Shown here: in pieces, positions 11,101 to 21,960 of the stretch
Layout of the letters: each line of letters begins with the position of its first letter
Numbering within the stretch: position 1 is the first letter of the stretch
Assembly (NCBI GenBank): GCA_031835245.1
Contig: JAVKOQ010000087.1
Span: 1-64,000, forward strand
Source: Balamuthia mandrillaris
Taxonomy: Eukaryota > Discosea > Longamoebia > Balamuthiidae
DNA length: 64,000 bases
Direction of reading: 5' to 3'
Notes under the pieces: generated by a model
The model's input: only the letters and a program-made list of their open reading frames with translations
The model's database searches: none
Told to the model about the DNA's origin: nothing
Made by a program: the position numbers and the translations under genes

Positions 11101-12100
11101 GAGAGAGAGCCAGAGACGCATTTTGCTGCAGTGTTATCCGTCTTTAATGAACACTTCTCCGTCTTCATCGTCTTCCTCTTCGTCCTCTTCAAATGGTTCT
11201 TCTTCCAACGGTAGCTCGAACAAAGAAGAACATGCATTTGCCGCTTCGGAGTCTTCTTTTAGTTCGTCAGATTCTTCTTTTTTGCAGTACAAAGAGAACG
11301 ATAACGATTGGAACAATGCAGTCAATTCGTGGATGTGGCATCTAAAGTCTGTGTTGAGGGGTGCCGTTAAAGTCGTTCACGCCGTCGAAGAATGCTCTTG
11401 CTCTGTTCTTATTCACTGCAGGTTTATTTTCCTTCTTTTACCTCTTGTCTTTTTCTTCTGTTGCTTTCTAACATTAAAAGCACCACATAAACATAACAAT
11501 AGCGATGGCTGGGATCGTACGCCACAAGTGTCAGCCTTGGCACAGCTCATGCTGGATGGCTACTATCGCACCTTGAAAGGCTTTCAAGTGCTTATCGAAA
11601 AGGAATGGTTGAGTTTTGGCCACAAGTTTGCTGACCGATGCGGTCATTACAACGCCAAGTTGGGCAACCACAAGGAAAACGAGAAGGAACAAGCTCCTAT
11701 CTTTCATCAGTGGATAGAGTGCGTATGGCAGCTAACGCAACAATACCCTCGGCACTTTGAGTTCAACGAACAACTGCTTATCGCTCTCAGCGACAACATC
11801 TATTCGGGGCTCTACGGCACTTTCCTTTGCAACAGCGAGAAAGAGAGAGTGGAGGCCAACCTTCGGGAACGAACCTTTTCGTTCTGGTCTCAGGTCAACC
11901 ACCCCAAGAACACCCACAAGTACCTCAACACAAAATACTTTATGGCGAAGCAGCAACACAAACAACAGCTGAACCGAACGAAGAGAGGAATGGGGGTGTT
12001 GCCCGACTTTCACAACTGTTCGGACATGAGGCGGCTGCAGTTTTGGCGAGAGTATTACTTTCGGCACAACGAAGACCTGTTGCCTTGTACCAAGCTTTGA
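8125..12100 (+). CDS. PH-GRAM-myotubularin phosphoinositide phosphatase
   Basis: Exons 8125-8382, 8589-8694, 8890-9458, 9543-9824, 9981-10771, 10870-11421 and 11503-12100 splice to one open frame of about 1051 residues. All junctions are GT-AG and phase-consistent. An N-terminal PH domain (about 25-120; LEGWLHKKG, WRLRWF) is followed by a linker and a PH-GRAM domain (about 270-400; GETILHTQHRVVFY, GSLFLSNFQLIF). A long Ser/Pro-rich disordered stretch comes next, then the myotubularin domain (from about 588; GWKVYDAVAEYDRLG, LYLMDARPKANAMANQMA, IDNIHVMR). The catalytic P-loop HCSDGWDRT is intact and split between exons 6 and 7, so this is an active-type enzyme removing the 3-phosphate of PI3P or PI(3,5)P2 on endosomal membranes (family knowledge). 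A second PH domain at the N-terminus is an extra membrane-targeting module. Confidence 0.93.
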
Positions 12101-12172
12101 GGAAAATCCTCAAAAAAAAAAGTTAAAGGCTATACATTGTTCATTCACGACATTGTGATAACGTTGGAGACA
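12101..12172. other. Very short convergent intergenic gap
   Basis: Only 72 bp separate the stop codons of the myotubularin gene (+) and the receptor kinase gene (-). Both 3' UTRs must overlap or be extremely short. Confidence 0.8.
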
Positions 12173-13802
12173 TCATTTGGAGGGAGGAGAGAGCATGGAG
12201 ACGATGTCGTCCATGGTGGGGCGGTCCTTGGGGTCGTATTGCCAGCACGCCTTCATGATGCCTTTCAGCACCTCCGGAATGTCCTCCGGGATCTCCGGCG
12301 TCGCTCCTTTTGGACAAACATAGCAGACTCGTTTCAGGAAACAAAATAAAAACACATGCGAGAGGGCATACATACTCTTATCAACCACGGCGATGGCAGC
12401 TTGAACAAGAGAGAGGTCAGCATAAGGCTCCTCTCCAAAGTTGACGATCTCCCACAAGACCACCCCATAGCTCCACACGTCCGACTTTTGGGAGTAGGTT
12501 TGTTGGGATATGCTCTCTGGGGCCATCCTGCAATCCAGGTTAAATGGTTTTGTAAAAAACATGAGCAACATCATTTGGAGAACCGTACCATTTCAAGGGA
12601 CCCACTTCGGACCTGGTTGTTTGCTCATCGGTCTCCGTGTCCCTTTTCAGCCGCGACAATCCAAAGTCTCACCGTTTGGGCATGACGACAATAAGCAACA
12701 ACACAACGGGCAACATGTTAACAGAGCGGTGAACATACCACTTATCTTGATGGTCAACTCCTCGGTGAGCAACAAGTTGCGAGCAGCCAAATCGCGATGA
12801 ATGATGCCCTCCGAATGGAGATGGGACATGCCCACCGCGATCTCTCTGGCCATTTGAACCATCATCTTGTAGTTCACTATTGCCTCCCCTTCCTCCGACA
12901 TGAGGAAATGTCTCAAGTCTCCTTTGGGCATGAACTCCGTCACCACGTAGTGATTGTGGAAATCGTCTTCGCACACTCCCAACAAGAGAAGCACGTTTCC
13001 ATGTGGACGCAGGTTTCTGTATCATTGTGAGAAAGGGAGAGAGCGAGAGCGAGAGAGAGAGAAAGCTTAAGGTAGAAGAACCGAAAGAATCAGAATAGAC
13101 GCAAACGTACTGCATGATCTCCATCTCGCTTCGCATCTGCTCCAACTCATCATTGTGCTTGGCAAGAATCTAGCAAACAATCAGATTAGATAGCAAACAT
13201 AAACTAGAATAAGCGAGTACCTGTTTTATTGCCACGGGTGTTCCTCTCCACTTTCCTTTCATCACCACGCCAAACCCTCTGAAAAAACGCGAATAAGAAA
13301 GAAGGAAGAATAGAAAGAAACGGCGTCGAAGAAAATACAAGAAAGACACAAACCACAAGGAACGACAGGAAAGAAAGAATTGGCAAGAAAGAAACACATA
13401 TAAGAAAGCAAATGCATATACATACCCTCGCCCAATCTCTTCGCCGAATGTCAACTCAGAGAATTGAATGTTCCAACTGAAACCCAGTCCTCTGTCTTCT
13501 CCACCTCCATGTCTTGCGCGATTTGAATGCTTGCTTGGTTGGATGGGATTCCTTTGGTACATGTTCTCTCCTCCTTCCTCCAGGTCTTTCTGCATTCTTC
13601 TCCTTTTCGCCATGGTCCTTCGTCTCAGCAGCACTGCCGCCACGACGCCCGCCACCAAGATCAACAACAAGGGCAGACCCAGACTGAGGCCCAAGGTGAG
13701 AGGGAGGTTGCTGTCACCGTCTGCCGTATTCCGTTCACTTGTGTCTTCATGCATAAAGATTAGCCTACAAAGGAGCATGCCAAAGAAAAGAAATGGAGAC
13801 AG

Positions 13803-13849
<47 letters not shown>

Positions 13850-15113
13850 AAGAAAGAGAAAGAGAACCCGTATCGCTGCTACCACTACTTGAGCTCTCCT
13901 CATTGCTGACACTGCTTGAAGCGGGGTCTAGTTTGATGGCAGTGAAGCTTGTGGTGCATTGGACCCGCGTACCATGGGCATCCTCCACCTTCACTATGAC
14001 GTCGTGCAGACCAGCAGCAAGAAGGGTGCCCGGCGGAGGGGTTTGGGTGATGTTGATGGGACTATGGCAAGTGCCCACCACACGAAGAGAAGTGGAGGTA
14101 GTGAAATCAGGCACTTCTATTTCTGTCTCCTCTTTCTCTGCGCTCATTGCCTCGCTGCATGAGACGATGGCGAGCGGTTGAGGAGCAAACGACCCGCACC
14201 CTGTTATGCGTTCGTTTAAGTGATGTTGAGGCAGGAAGATAGGCCGAGCATACATACCACTCATGGAATAAAACAAAGCATTGGCCATCAGCTCTCTTCC
14301 GTTTGTGGACCTATTCCAACCACCGTTGCCGCGTCCTGGTGCATCAAGATCCTCCGTACCTCTTAGCTCCGTGACAGGATGGAAGTTGAGGTCCACACGA
14401 TTGCTCTTGTTGGGACCAACTTCATCGCGAACTACCATCAGCACCACCCCATCGTCATAGTCAGCCACCACGTAGGACCCTTCCTCCATCTTCTCCACTT
14501 GAGCAGGTAGAACGTTGGCGCGAAGGGCTTCGCCGCCGGTTCCAAAGGAGGTGACGTTGAGCATGGTGGGATGCTCCGGCAAGTGCACCACGCCAAGCTT
14601 TCTACGTCCTCCTCCTCCGCCAGGAGTAGTCGTGACCTCACCAGCTTTCTGGGGCAGGACAACGGAGGAATGAGTGACAAAAGCTCCTTCGAGGCCGGTC
14701 GGTCCGTTGAAGCCAGCTGCAGCAAGCACTACGCCCTTGCCTTGCTCCACGTAGCCCTGCAACAAGTCTCCCAACTCCTCCGGCTTGGGGAAGGGTGCCA
14801 CTTGAACGATAGGGTAGTCTGAAGCCAGGCCGGACCAAACGAGGAGGGCTTCGAAGTTTTGCACAAGTTCTTCCAAGGTCGGGAGGGAGCTCACGTTCAA
14901 GTAGGTGATGCTCTCGAACCGCCCTGTTTCCTCCAACCGCAGCGTCACGTCCGCTCTGTAGCGCGGGTCCACTTCAGTGGTCAGCAGCCCAATCCGCTGT
15001 CCGTCGATGCCGCTGCATGTGAGGAGAGCTTTTATCACCACCAGCGAAAGAACTAGAAACGTCCGCAGCGGCAACATTGGGGCTGCTGAAACACTTGCTT
15101 TTCCGCTTATCAT
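12173..15113 (-). CDS. Receptor-like protein kinase with tyrosine-kinase catalytic loop and bacterial-type ectodomain
   Basis: Minus-strand exons 15113-13868, about 13762-13426, 13276-13221, 13169-13111, 13016-12739, 12667-12589, 12527-12376 and 12306-12173; about 780 residues. The start of exon 2 is uncertain. A signal peptide (LPLRTFLVLSLVVIKALL) leads to a ThuA/glutaminase-like ectodomain (about 40-170; ALLVWSGLASDYP, GDLLQGYVEQGKGVVLAA), then an HYR-like beta domain (INITQTPPPGTLLAAGLHDV). One transmembrane helix follows (LTLGLSLGLPLLLILVAGVV), with a basic stop-transfer. The kinase has VAIKQ, IIHRDLAARNLLL, DFGLSRL, MAPESI and SDVWSYGVVLWEI; the AAR form of the catalytic loop is typical of tyrosine kinases. 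Likely a plasma-membrane sensor; ligand unknown. A TKL kinase that phosphorylates Ser/Thr is the alternative. Confidence 0.88.
13801..13848 (-). repeat. (GA)n tract in first intron of the receptor kinase
   Basis: GA on the plus strand, CT on the coding strand. It lies in the intron between the ectodomain exon and the transmembrane exon. Confidence 0.95.
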
Positions 15114-15426
15114 TTTTGCTTGTACGAACTCCGCGTATACCAGCACACCTTCTCCTTCGGTGCGTTATTGACTCATTTCCAATGTTAATTACAACACTAA
15201 TTCTATCGTTTCGGTCTTTTTATTGATCTGCTCCTTTAATATAGCATCTTATGAAAAACCATTGGTTGGGCCTGAGAACCTTAATTAGAATCTAGCCAAC
15301 AAAAATTCTAACACCTCAACCAATCCAAAACCAAAAAAATAAAAAATCAAACGGAAATGTGTTCGATTGGTGCACAAGTGCTGCTCATTTGATATCTTCC
15401 CAATAAATAAAAAAAAAAACAAAAAA
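15114..15426. promoter_or_regulatory. Divergent promoter region
   Basis: 313 bp between the start codons of the receptor kinase (-) and the methyltransferase gene (+). It is AT-rich and must hold both promoters. No clear TATA or palindromic site was identified beyond general A-rich stretches immediately before 15427. Confidence 0.5.
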
Positions 15427-17470
15427 ATGATCGGATCAAAAGAGAAAATGGAGGTGGAGGAGGAGGAGGAGCCCAACCACAAGAAGGCATGCCATGAAGA
15501 GGACATGAGAAGGCCGGAGGGTTTGAGAAAGGTCATCGATCAACTCGGAGCCAAGGAACCGGGCGTTGCTGTTGCTGCCACCGAAGCCATCGTCCGATGG
15601 AGCCGACTTGGTTGCTACTCTTTTTTGTTTTTTTTCGTTCTGCAATGGAGTATTGACTGTTGCTCTTCTGTTTCTTCTTTCTTTCTTTCTTGTCGTTCTT
15701 CTTCGTTCATCTTTCTTCTTCACACGCAAACACAAAAAGAGAACAACATATATGAAGCAAGGGACACGTTGTTGTTGGTACCGGCGTTGATCCGCCTGCT
15801 CTCCTCCAATGATGCTGCCATTAAGAAAGCTGCGCTTACTGCCCTCGTGGCGTGTGCTTCCGCTGGTTCGCTTCACCTCTTTTCTCTCTGCTCTCCGCTC
15901 TCTCCCGTTCTTTGTTACTAGTTAGTCATTACGAACATTCTATGATAATGCAGAGGACATAAAAAACGAAGTGGAAGACGCTGGTGGTTTCCCTATTCTC
16001 AACAAACTCGCTCGTAGCAATTCTTCATCTTCTTCTTCTTGTTCTTGTTCTTGTTCTTCTTCTTCTTCTTCTTCTTCTTCTTCCAGCACCAATAACGAGG
16101 TTTGTAGCTTAGCTATGGAAGCTCTTAATCTTTTACAAGCGCCAGGTCCGTTTCTCTGCCGCTCTTCTAAACCTCAAAAAATAACTGACTCCTGACTATC
16201 CATTATGCAGCAACAAATAAGATACGAACGTTTCGGTTTGTCGGTTCTTCAGCAAATGATAGCGTCGAAGACGGAAGCAGTAAGGATGAAATGGTGAGAA
16301 ACGAGCGAGTGATTCGGATATGCGTTGATCACATGGACAACGTTGGTGTTGGCTGGAAGATATGGGAATCTGCTATCATTCTTGCTCGGTCATTTTTCTT
16401 TACTCTCTTTTTCTTTGTATGTTCTCCTTTTTCATAGCTTTCTCATTACTACTTACAGGTGGTGGCATTCACGTCAAAACTTGTTGGAAGGAAAAAGAGT
16501 GTTGGAGTTGGGAGCTGGAGTAGGCCTGGTCGGCATTTTGGCTGCTCCTTACTGCCGTGAAATAGTCATTTCTGACTGCGTCGATAAGGTACTCTTTCTT
16601 CTTTCTTTGTGTTTTCTTGTTCCCCCCCCCCCCCCCCCCCCCCCCCCCCTTCTTCTTCTTGTTCTTCTTCTTCTGCTTCTTGTCCTTCTCCTTGTACTTG
16701 TTGATGAAGCAAGTAGTAAAGTAACACGAGCAATTGGTGGATGCGGTGAATACTTCGTCTTCATGAATGTCCGTGTTGATGATTCTCATGTGTCTTGATA
16801 TATTCAGCTTGTGGAAGACATTCAATACAATTTGAGCTTGAATAACCTTCGAGACAATAATGTACAAGTAATGTAAGTAATGCTCGCTTTCTTCTTATGC
16901 TTCTCCTTCCAACTCTAGTTTTTGAACAACAAAAGAAATTTGGATTGGAGCATCATTCAACGGCAAGAGCAACAAACTGCTTCTGAACAGTATCACCGCT
17001 CTCCAGTTGCAGTTCCTGACTTAGGCCGTTTCGAGGTGATAATGGGATCTGCTCTCATCTACGACAAAACATCAGCAATGCATTTGGCCGACGTGGTTCA
17101 TCACTATCTTCATCCGGAGCAGGGTCTATTTTACACAGTTACCCATCGCAACCGCCTTGTAATGCTTTCTACCCTTTTTTCTAACTTTTATCTTTCAGTT
17201 TCATTTTCCTCCTTTTCTCTTTCTCTTCCGTCATTTCACTTTCTCTTCTTCTTTTTCTTTCTTCTTTCCTTCTTCTTTCTTTTCTTATCTAACACAAAAT
17301 AAAACCAGGGAATAGCCGAGTTCACGAGCCGAGCGAAAGCTTTAGGCCTGCATTGTCTCAAAGAGGACGTTACACAGCGTTCCCTCTTTCAAGACTTTAG
17401 CGAGAGCAGCCAATGGCAGTGGATCGTTTGTTGCCGAAATCCATCACTGCTTGCATCCCTTCCCACTTGA
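15427..17470 (+). CDS. METTL21-type lysine methyltransferase with N-terminal helical repeats
   Basis: Exons 15427-15610, 15758-15865, 15954-16145, 16211-16388, 16459-16588, 16808-16867, 16919-17158 and 17309-17470 join to 417 residues with every phase matching. Residues about 25-170 are armadillo-like helices (LRKVIDQLGAKEPGVAVAAT, VPALIRLLSSNDAAIKKAAL). The methyltransferase part has WWHSRQNLLEGKRVLELGAG with GVGLVG (SAM-binding motif I), EIVISDC, LDWS and a DLGRFEVIMGSALIY motif. This resembles the METTL21/EEF2KMT group, which methylates lysines of chaperones and translation factors; in that group the block after motif I carries a D/ExxY motif, here SALIYD. Target not predictable. A Ser tract from TCT/TTC repeats lies in exon 3. 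Could also be called FAM86-like. Confidence 0.88.
16622..16649 (+). repeat. 28-base C homopolymer inside an intron
   Basis: Run of about 28 C between the donor at 16589 and the acceptor at 16807 of the methyltransferase gene, followed by TTC/TTG repeats. The exact length is likely unreliable in any assembly. Confidence 0.9.
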
Positions 17471-17638
17471 CAAAAGAAAAATAGGATTTTGCTCACTGAA
17501 GAAGAAGAAGGAGAGAAACAACCAGACGAAACAAAATCGATAGCCACGTCGGAAGAGAAGGAGCACAACGCTCGAGAAGAAGTACAAGCCGTGAGCTCCT
17601 ATCCCGACCAGGGAGCAATATTTTTGTCGACTCCTAAA

Positions 17639-17646
17639 TGTCGACA
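17639..17646. promoter_or_regulatory. TGTCGACA palindrome upstream of GTF2H1
   Basis: Perfect copy 169 bp before the ATG at 17815, with a near copy (TGTCGACT) 15 bp to its left. Confidence 0.4.
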
Positions 17647-17775
17647 TGAAAAAACAGACTAATAGGTTCGTTTTGGGCGGGTTTTCCACCAAATTTCCAA
17701 CTCTGAAATTTCCCCCGGAAATTCAAGCAACAAAAAACAGAACGGACGTCATTCATCTCTTAAAAAGCTGATATC

Positions 17776-17783
17776 TGACGTCA
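17776..17783. promoter_or_regulatory. TGACGTCA (CRE/ATF-like) site
   Basis: Perfect bZIP-type palindrome 32 bp before the GTF2H1 start codon; a further GACGTCA half-extended match lies near 17744. Binding is inferred from the consensus only. Confidence 0.4.
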
Positions 17784-17814
17784 ACAGAAAAAAAAAAAAA
17801 AAAACAAGAAAGAG

Positions 17815-19097
17815 ATGAATGCTCTCGAGCTCAACGAAGGCGAGGAGGTCGTTCTCCAAAGCGACGCCAAGCACCAGAAGCGCGACGGCACCCTCATCCT
17901 CACCAACCACCGCTTGATCTTCTGCCGCGCCGCCACCAACGAAGTGATGGTCCAAATCCCCCTCAAGGACCTGCACTCCCATTTCGTCAGCAAGTCGGCC
18001 GCCCCGCCGCTCTACATGAAGGTCATGACGGAGGAGGACGAGCGGAGGCGGATCGAGGAGGAGAGCAAGAAGAAGCCCAACGTGCGGGAGAGGACCACCC
18101 GCAAGAAGAAGACCTTTGGCCGCGTCTTTGAGTTCACCTCCCGGCTGGGTCCTGAGTCCGCCTTTGGGGAGAGGGACGGCTTTCGGGACCTGATCGCTCA
18201 GTTTGTTCCCCTTCACAAAAAGTTGGCGCAAGAAGAGGCAGAAGCAGAAGAAGAGGTGAACAAGAAGAAGAGAACCAGAGAAGAGGAAGACAGTGAAGAA
18301 GCTACGAAATTAGAAATGGATCTGATGCAAGTGATGGAAAAAGCAGAGGAAGAACAACCAACAACAGCAAACGAAAAAGGCGCGCATGGAGGAACAACGG
18401 CAAAGGGGTAAGCCCATGGTGGAGAGAGTGGGGGAGAAGGCCAAGTTACGGCTGGAGGAGGCCAAGCAGAGGGCTGCGTTGTTGGCGGGAAACGACACGC
18501 TGCGGGCCTTGCACGACGAGCTCGTTATTTCTGGTATCATCTCTGAGGAAGAGTTTTGGAGCAGTCGTAAGGTTTCTCGCTTGCTTTCTTCTCTCTCTCT
18601 CTCTTCTCTCTCTTGCTTCTCTTCTCTTCTCTCTCCTTTCTTCGTCCATAACATAACTTTAAAAAAAACAACAGCAAATGTTAGAAACAGAAGCACAAAG
18701 CGTTGCAAAACAACAACGTGGAATGTCCTCCGAACTGTTGGCTGACGTGAAACCAGCTCTAGAGACCTGCAACGCCGTTCACTACCGCCTCACTCCGACC
18801 GTCATTCGCCAGATCTTTGTGGAGTATCCCGCAGTGAAAAAGGCTTATGAGGAATGGGTTCCCGATAAGCTCAGTGAGACTGAGTTTTGGACAAAGTACT
18901 TTCAAAGTCAATACTTTCATAAGAGCAGAGGGGGCGGCTCCCTCTGCCTCTGCTTCTTCCTCCGCTTCGGGCCGTCCCAAAGAAGTGATGGACTCTTCGG
19001 TATATAGTGCTGATGAGGTGTTTGCTGGCTGCGCTGAAGAGGATGATGAATTGATTCAAGAAGGTGAGGCAATGGTTTAAAGAGAAACGCGAGAAAG

Positions 19098-19129
<32 letters not shown>

Positions 19130-20421
19130 CAGGAGAGAGACAGAGAGAGAAAAACAAAAGACAGAGAGAGAGAGATGAAGACTTAACACAAAACTCTTCC
19201 TTCTTTTGGAATAGATTCTGCACGATTAGGGGCAAAAGTAAAGCACGTAGAAATTACCTCGAACTTGGCTCTAGCAAGAGATACTCTCATCACTGATGTG
19301 CGGCTCTGCTACTCCTTCCCTTTCCTCTTCAACTTTCTATTCTTTTAACTTTTCACATCACTGACAAAACCCAATATAAAAGGATGGCTATGGTAACGTT
19401 AGCGACTCTGTTGTAGGTCCGACAGCACCCAAAGCTTCACGTGCTCTCACTCTCCTTCGTCGCTACAACCGTCATGGCGCTTTGGTTCTCGGCACGGATC
19501 GCTCTCTCCTCTCAGGTGGTGGCTCGTCCTCCTCGCTCTCTTCAGCTACTAACAACAGTCAACTCGCAAAACGGCTCCAAGACAAGATGAAAGAAGAAGA
19601 GGAGAAGGAGAAAGAAAAAGAGAAACAGAAGGAAGAAGCAAAGAAGCGAAGTGTTTCTCCACCACCACAACGCAACAAAGAAAATGGTATTCGTGAAGCA
19701 GCAAAGGATGGTCGTAATCATAATCATGGTGCATCGCTAAACAAACAAGTGGTGCAGCAAAGCACCGAGTGGACAGAATTGGAGGAGCGCAAAGAGGAAC
19801 AAGTCGTGGAATTGAACATCACCGACCAAAGACGGTACTTTGAAGGTCATACTTCGACTGGGATCCTTGGTGATAGTGATGTACGCACATTTTCTTTTCT
19901 CTATGCTCTTCTATTCTCTTTGCTCTTTCTCCCTTTCGTTTTCTATTTCTAACAATGAGAAACAAGAGCGAGAGCACACCAGAGCAACTCTGGGAGTGGT
20001 GGAGCAACGAACTTAGACATTGGTTGGAGGAGAACGCACCCGCGCCACCTCCTCCTCCCAAATCCAAAAAGAAAAAGAAAAAGGAGAACGAGAAAGAACA
20101 AGAAGAAGCATACAGTTCTTCAGCTGCTTCAGTTTCAATCAAACAACCTAAATTCATTCCCAGCCAAGTAGCGATGGACATTGTGTTAGACATCGGAAAG
20201 CTTGCCAAAGACAGAACGCATCACCGTAATAACAATAGCAGCGAACAGCAAGAAGAGGGAGGTCAGTTGGCGCACCAAATGGAGCAGCTTTCAGAGGAGG
20301 ACAAACGGAAGCTCTTTGCAAATTTCACTCGGGCTAATGAGTTACTGCGGCACTTTTGGGGATCTTATCCCATCACCTCCAAAGCTCTCGCTGATAAAGG
20401 TTTCTTTCTTCAATCCTTTTA

Positions 20422-20466
<45 letters not shown>

Positions 20467-20643
20467 ACTTTTGTTCCACTCACCAAAGTGACGCGAGTGG
20501 CAAATTCGATCGGAAAACTGTATGATGACATCCAAAAAGAGCGTTTGCAAAAGAGAGGAATCTACGCCAAAGTGCTCGCACCAATCCTTCAAGCTCTCGA
20601 CCAAGCTGTTGAAATGCGACAAAGCAAACGAACACTGTTGTGA
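17815..20643 (+). CDS. GTF2H1: TFIIH core subunit p62/TFB1
   Basis: Exons 17815-18571, 18675-19063, 19215-19297, 19383-19880, 19967-20399 and 20489-20643. The N-terminus is a PH-like domain (KRDGTLILTNHRLIFC) that in the family contacts XPC and activators. Two BSD domains follow (NDTLRALHDELVISGIISEE then EFW; YPAVKKAYEEWVPDKLSETE then FW), with the family's FFQSxYFH block seen as YFQSQYFHK, and then DGYGNVSD. The C-terminal helices (exons 5-6) match the p62 assembly region. p62 is a scaffold of TFIIH in transcription initiation and nucleotide excision repair. The frame shifts by one base at 18371-18380 (A5 run) and at 18930-18934 (G5 run); with one base removed at each, the six exons give exactly 771 codons. 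I take these as sequence errors until shown otherwise. Long Glu/Lys and Pro-rich inserts are lineage-specific. Confidence 0.9.
19080..19180 (+). repeat. GA-rich tract on the coding strand
   Basis: (GA)n with ACAG interruptions in intron 2 of GTF2H1. It is an exception to the rule seen elsewhere that the coding strand carries CT. Confidence 0.85.
20424..20462 (+). repeat. (CT)n tract in last intron of GTF2H1
   Basis: Pure CT tract about 25 bp before the acceptor at 20488. Confidence 0.95.
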
Positions 20644-20720
20644 CGCAGTAAAATCTTTTTTCTTTCTCTCATTCAAATAATAACAATAACAAAAAGAACG
20701 AAAAGGGTTCTTCTTCTCGC

Positions 20721-21652
20721 TTAATGCTTTGTGAAGGAAGCAGCGGAAGGATCAAAAGAAGATGATGAAGAGGAAGAGTCGTGATTCAACAAGTAATCGA
20801 TGGTGAGTCGCTCCTTTTCAGGTGAGATAGGACGAGAGAACCGCTGCTCCACATGGTTCCTTCTCGTGGTTTGTTCATCTTCCTCGCTATTGGCCTCGTC
20901 TCCACCATCAAAAGTACTTGATATATCTGGGCTCCTTCTTCTTCTTACTCTTCTATCTGTCCCTTCTGTTGGAGCAGTTGAATAGACATCTTCATTCGCC
21001 TCTGCAAATGAACTGCTACTTCTATCTTCTACTTCTTCCGCAAATACGTTGCTCAATGACGAACTTTGTCGAGAAGATGAAGAAGAGGTAGGAAGATTCC
21101 CGGTTCCCTCGTTGCGGTATTCTCCTCTGGAACTTTTTCGTTTGCCCTTGCTTGTGGAGTTGTTACTGCCAGTTTGAGAGGAAGAAAGAGAAGTGGGAGA
21201 GGAAGGGCCTTCGCCAACGGAATAGCTCTTCCACCGAAGATAAAATGTAGATTTGTTGTTCTTGTTGCTTTTATGATGTTCTGATGAAGAAGAGTCTCCT
21301 CGGGTAGAGGTTATCAACATCGGTTGCTGTGATGTTTGTTCGGAAGGACTAGAGGGGGAATACATTGTAGGAGAGGTATTTGCAGAGCTTTTTCGTCGTT
21401 CTCTTTCTGCAGGACTTTGTCTTTTCCGTCGATGCTTTGTTTTGTTGGCAGAAGTAATTGTTGATGCTGTGGCAGAGGTAGAAGGGTTTGTTCTCTGTTT
21501 TTGGAGGCTTTGTTGGGCGCGGATGAGTTTGGTCCGAAGCTCCAACGTCTCTTTGGTGGAGCAGTAAGGGGCAGAGTCTCTTGGTTTCATCTCAGTCTGT
21601 GTTTTGAGTGTGGTTAAAGAGAAAGCGAAAAGCTTAGCAAAAAATAGAGAAG

Positions 21653-21702
<50 letters not shown>

Positions 21703-21924
21703 AGAAAGACGAAGAGAGGGAAGAAGATAAAGGAGAGAGGCAAATACTTTGAAAGAAGAGGAAAAGGGGTTGAGAATGGGAGAGACGATGGTTTGCACGC
21801 AGTGCTCCAGCTCTTCCATCTGTTTTTCCATCGAGGAGCATTGCGCTGCTGTCAGTCGTCTGTTCTTGGCGAGGGCGGCCAGTTGTATTACCTGGTGGGC
21901 TATTTCTACCGCCTTCGAAAGGAG

Positions 21925-21960
<36 letters not shown>

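Noticed and set aside
16549-16867. Minus-strand poly-Gly frames over the C28 run
   Set aside because: Artefact of the homopolymer inside a methyltransferase intron.
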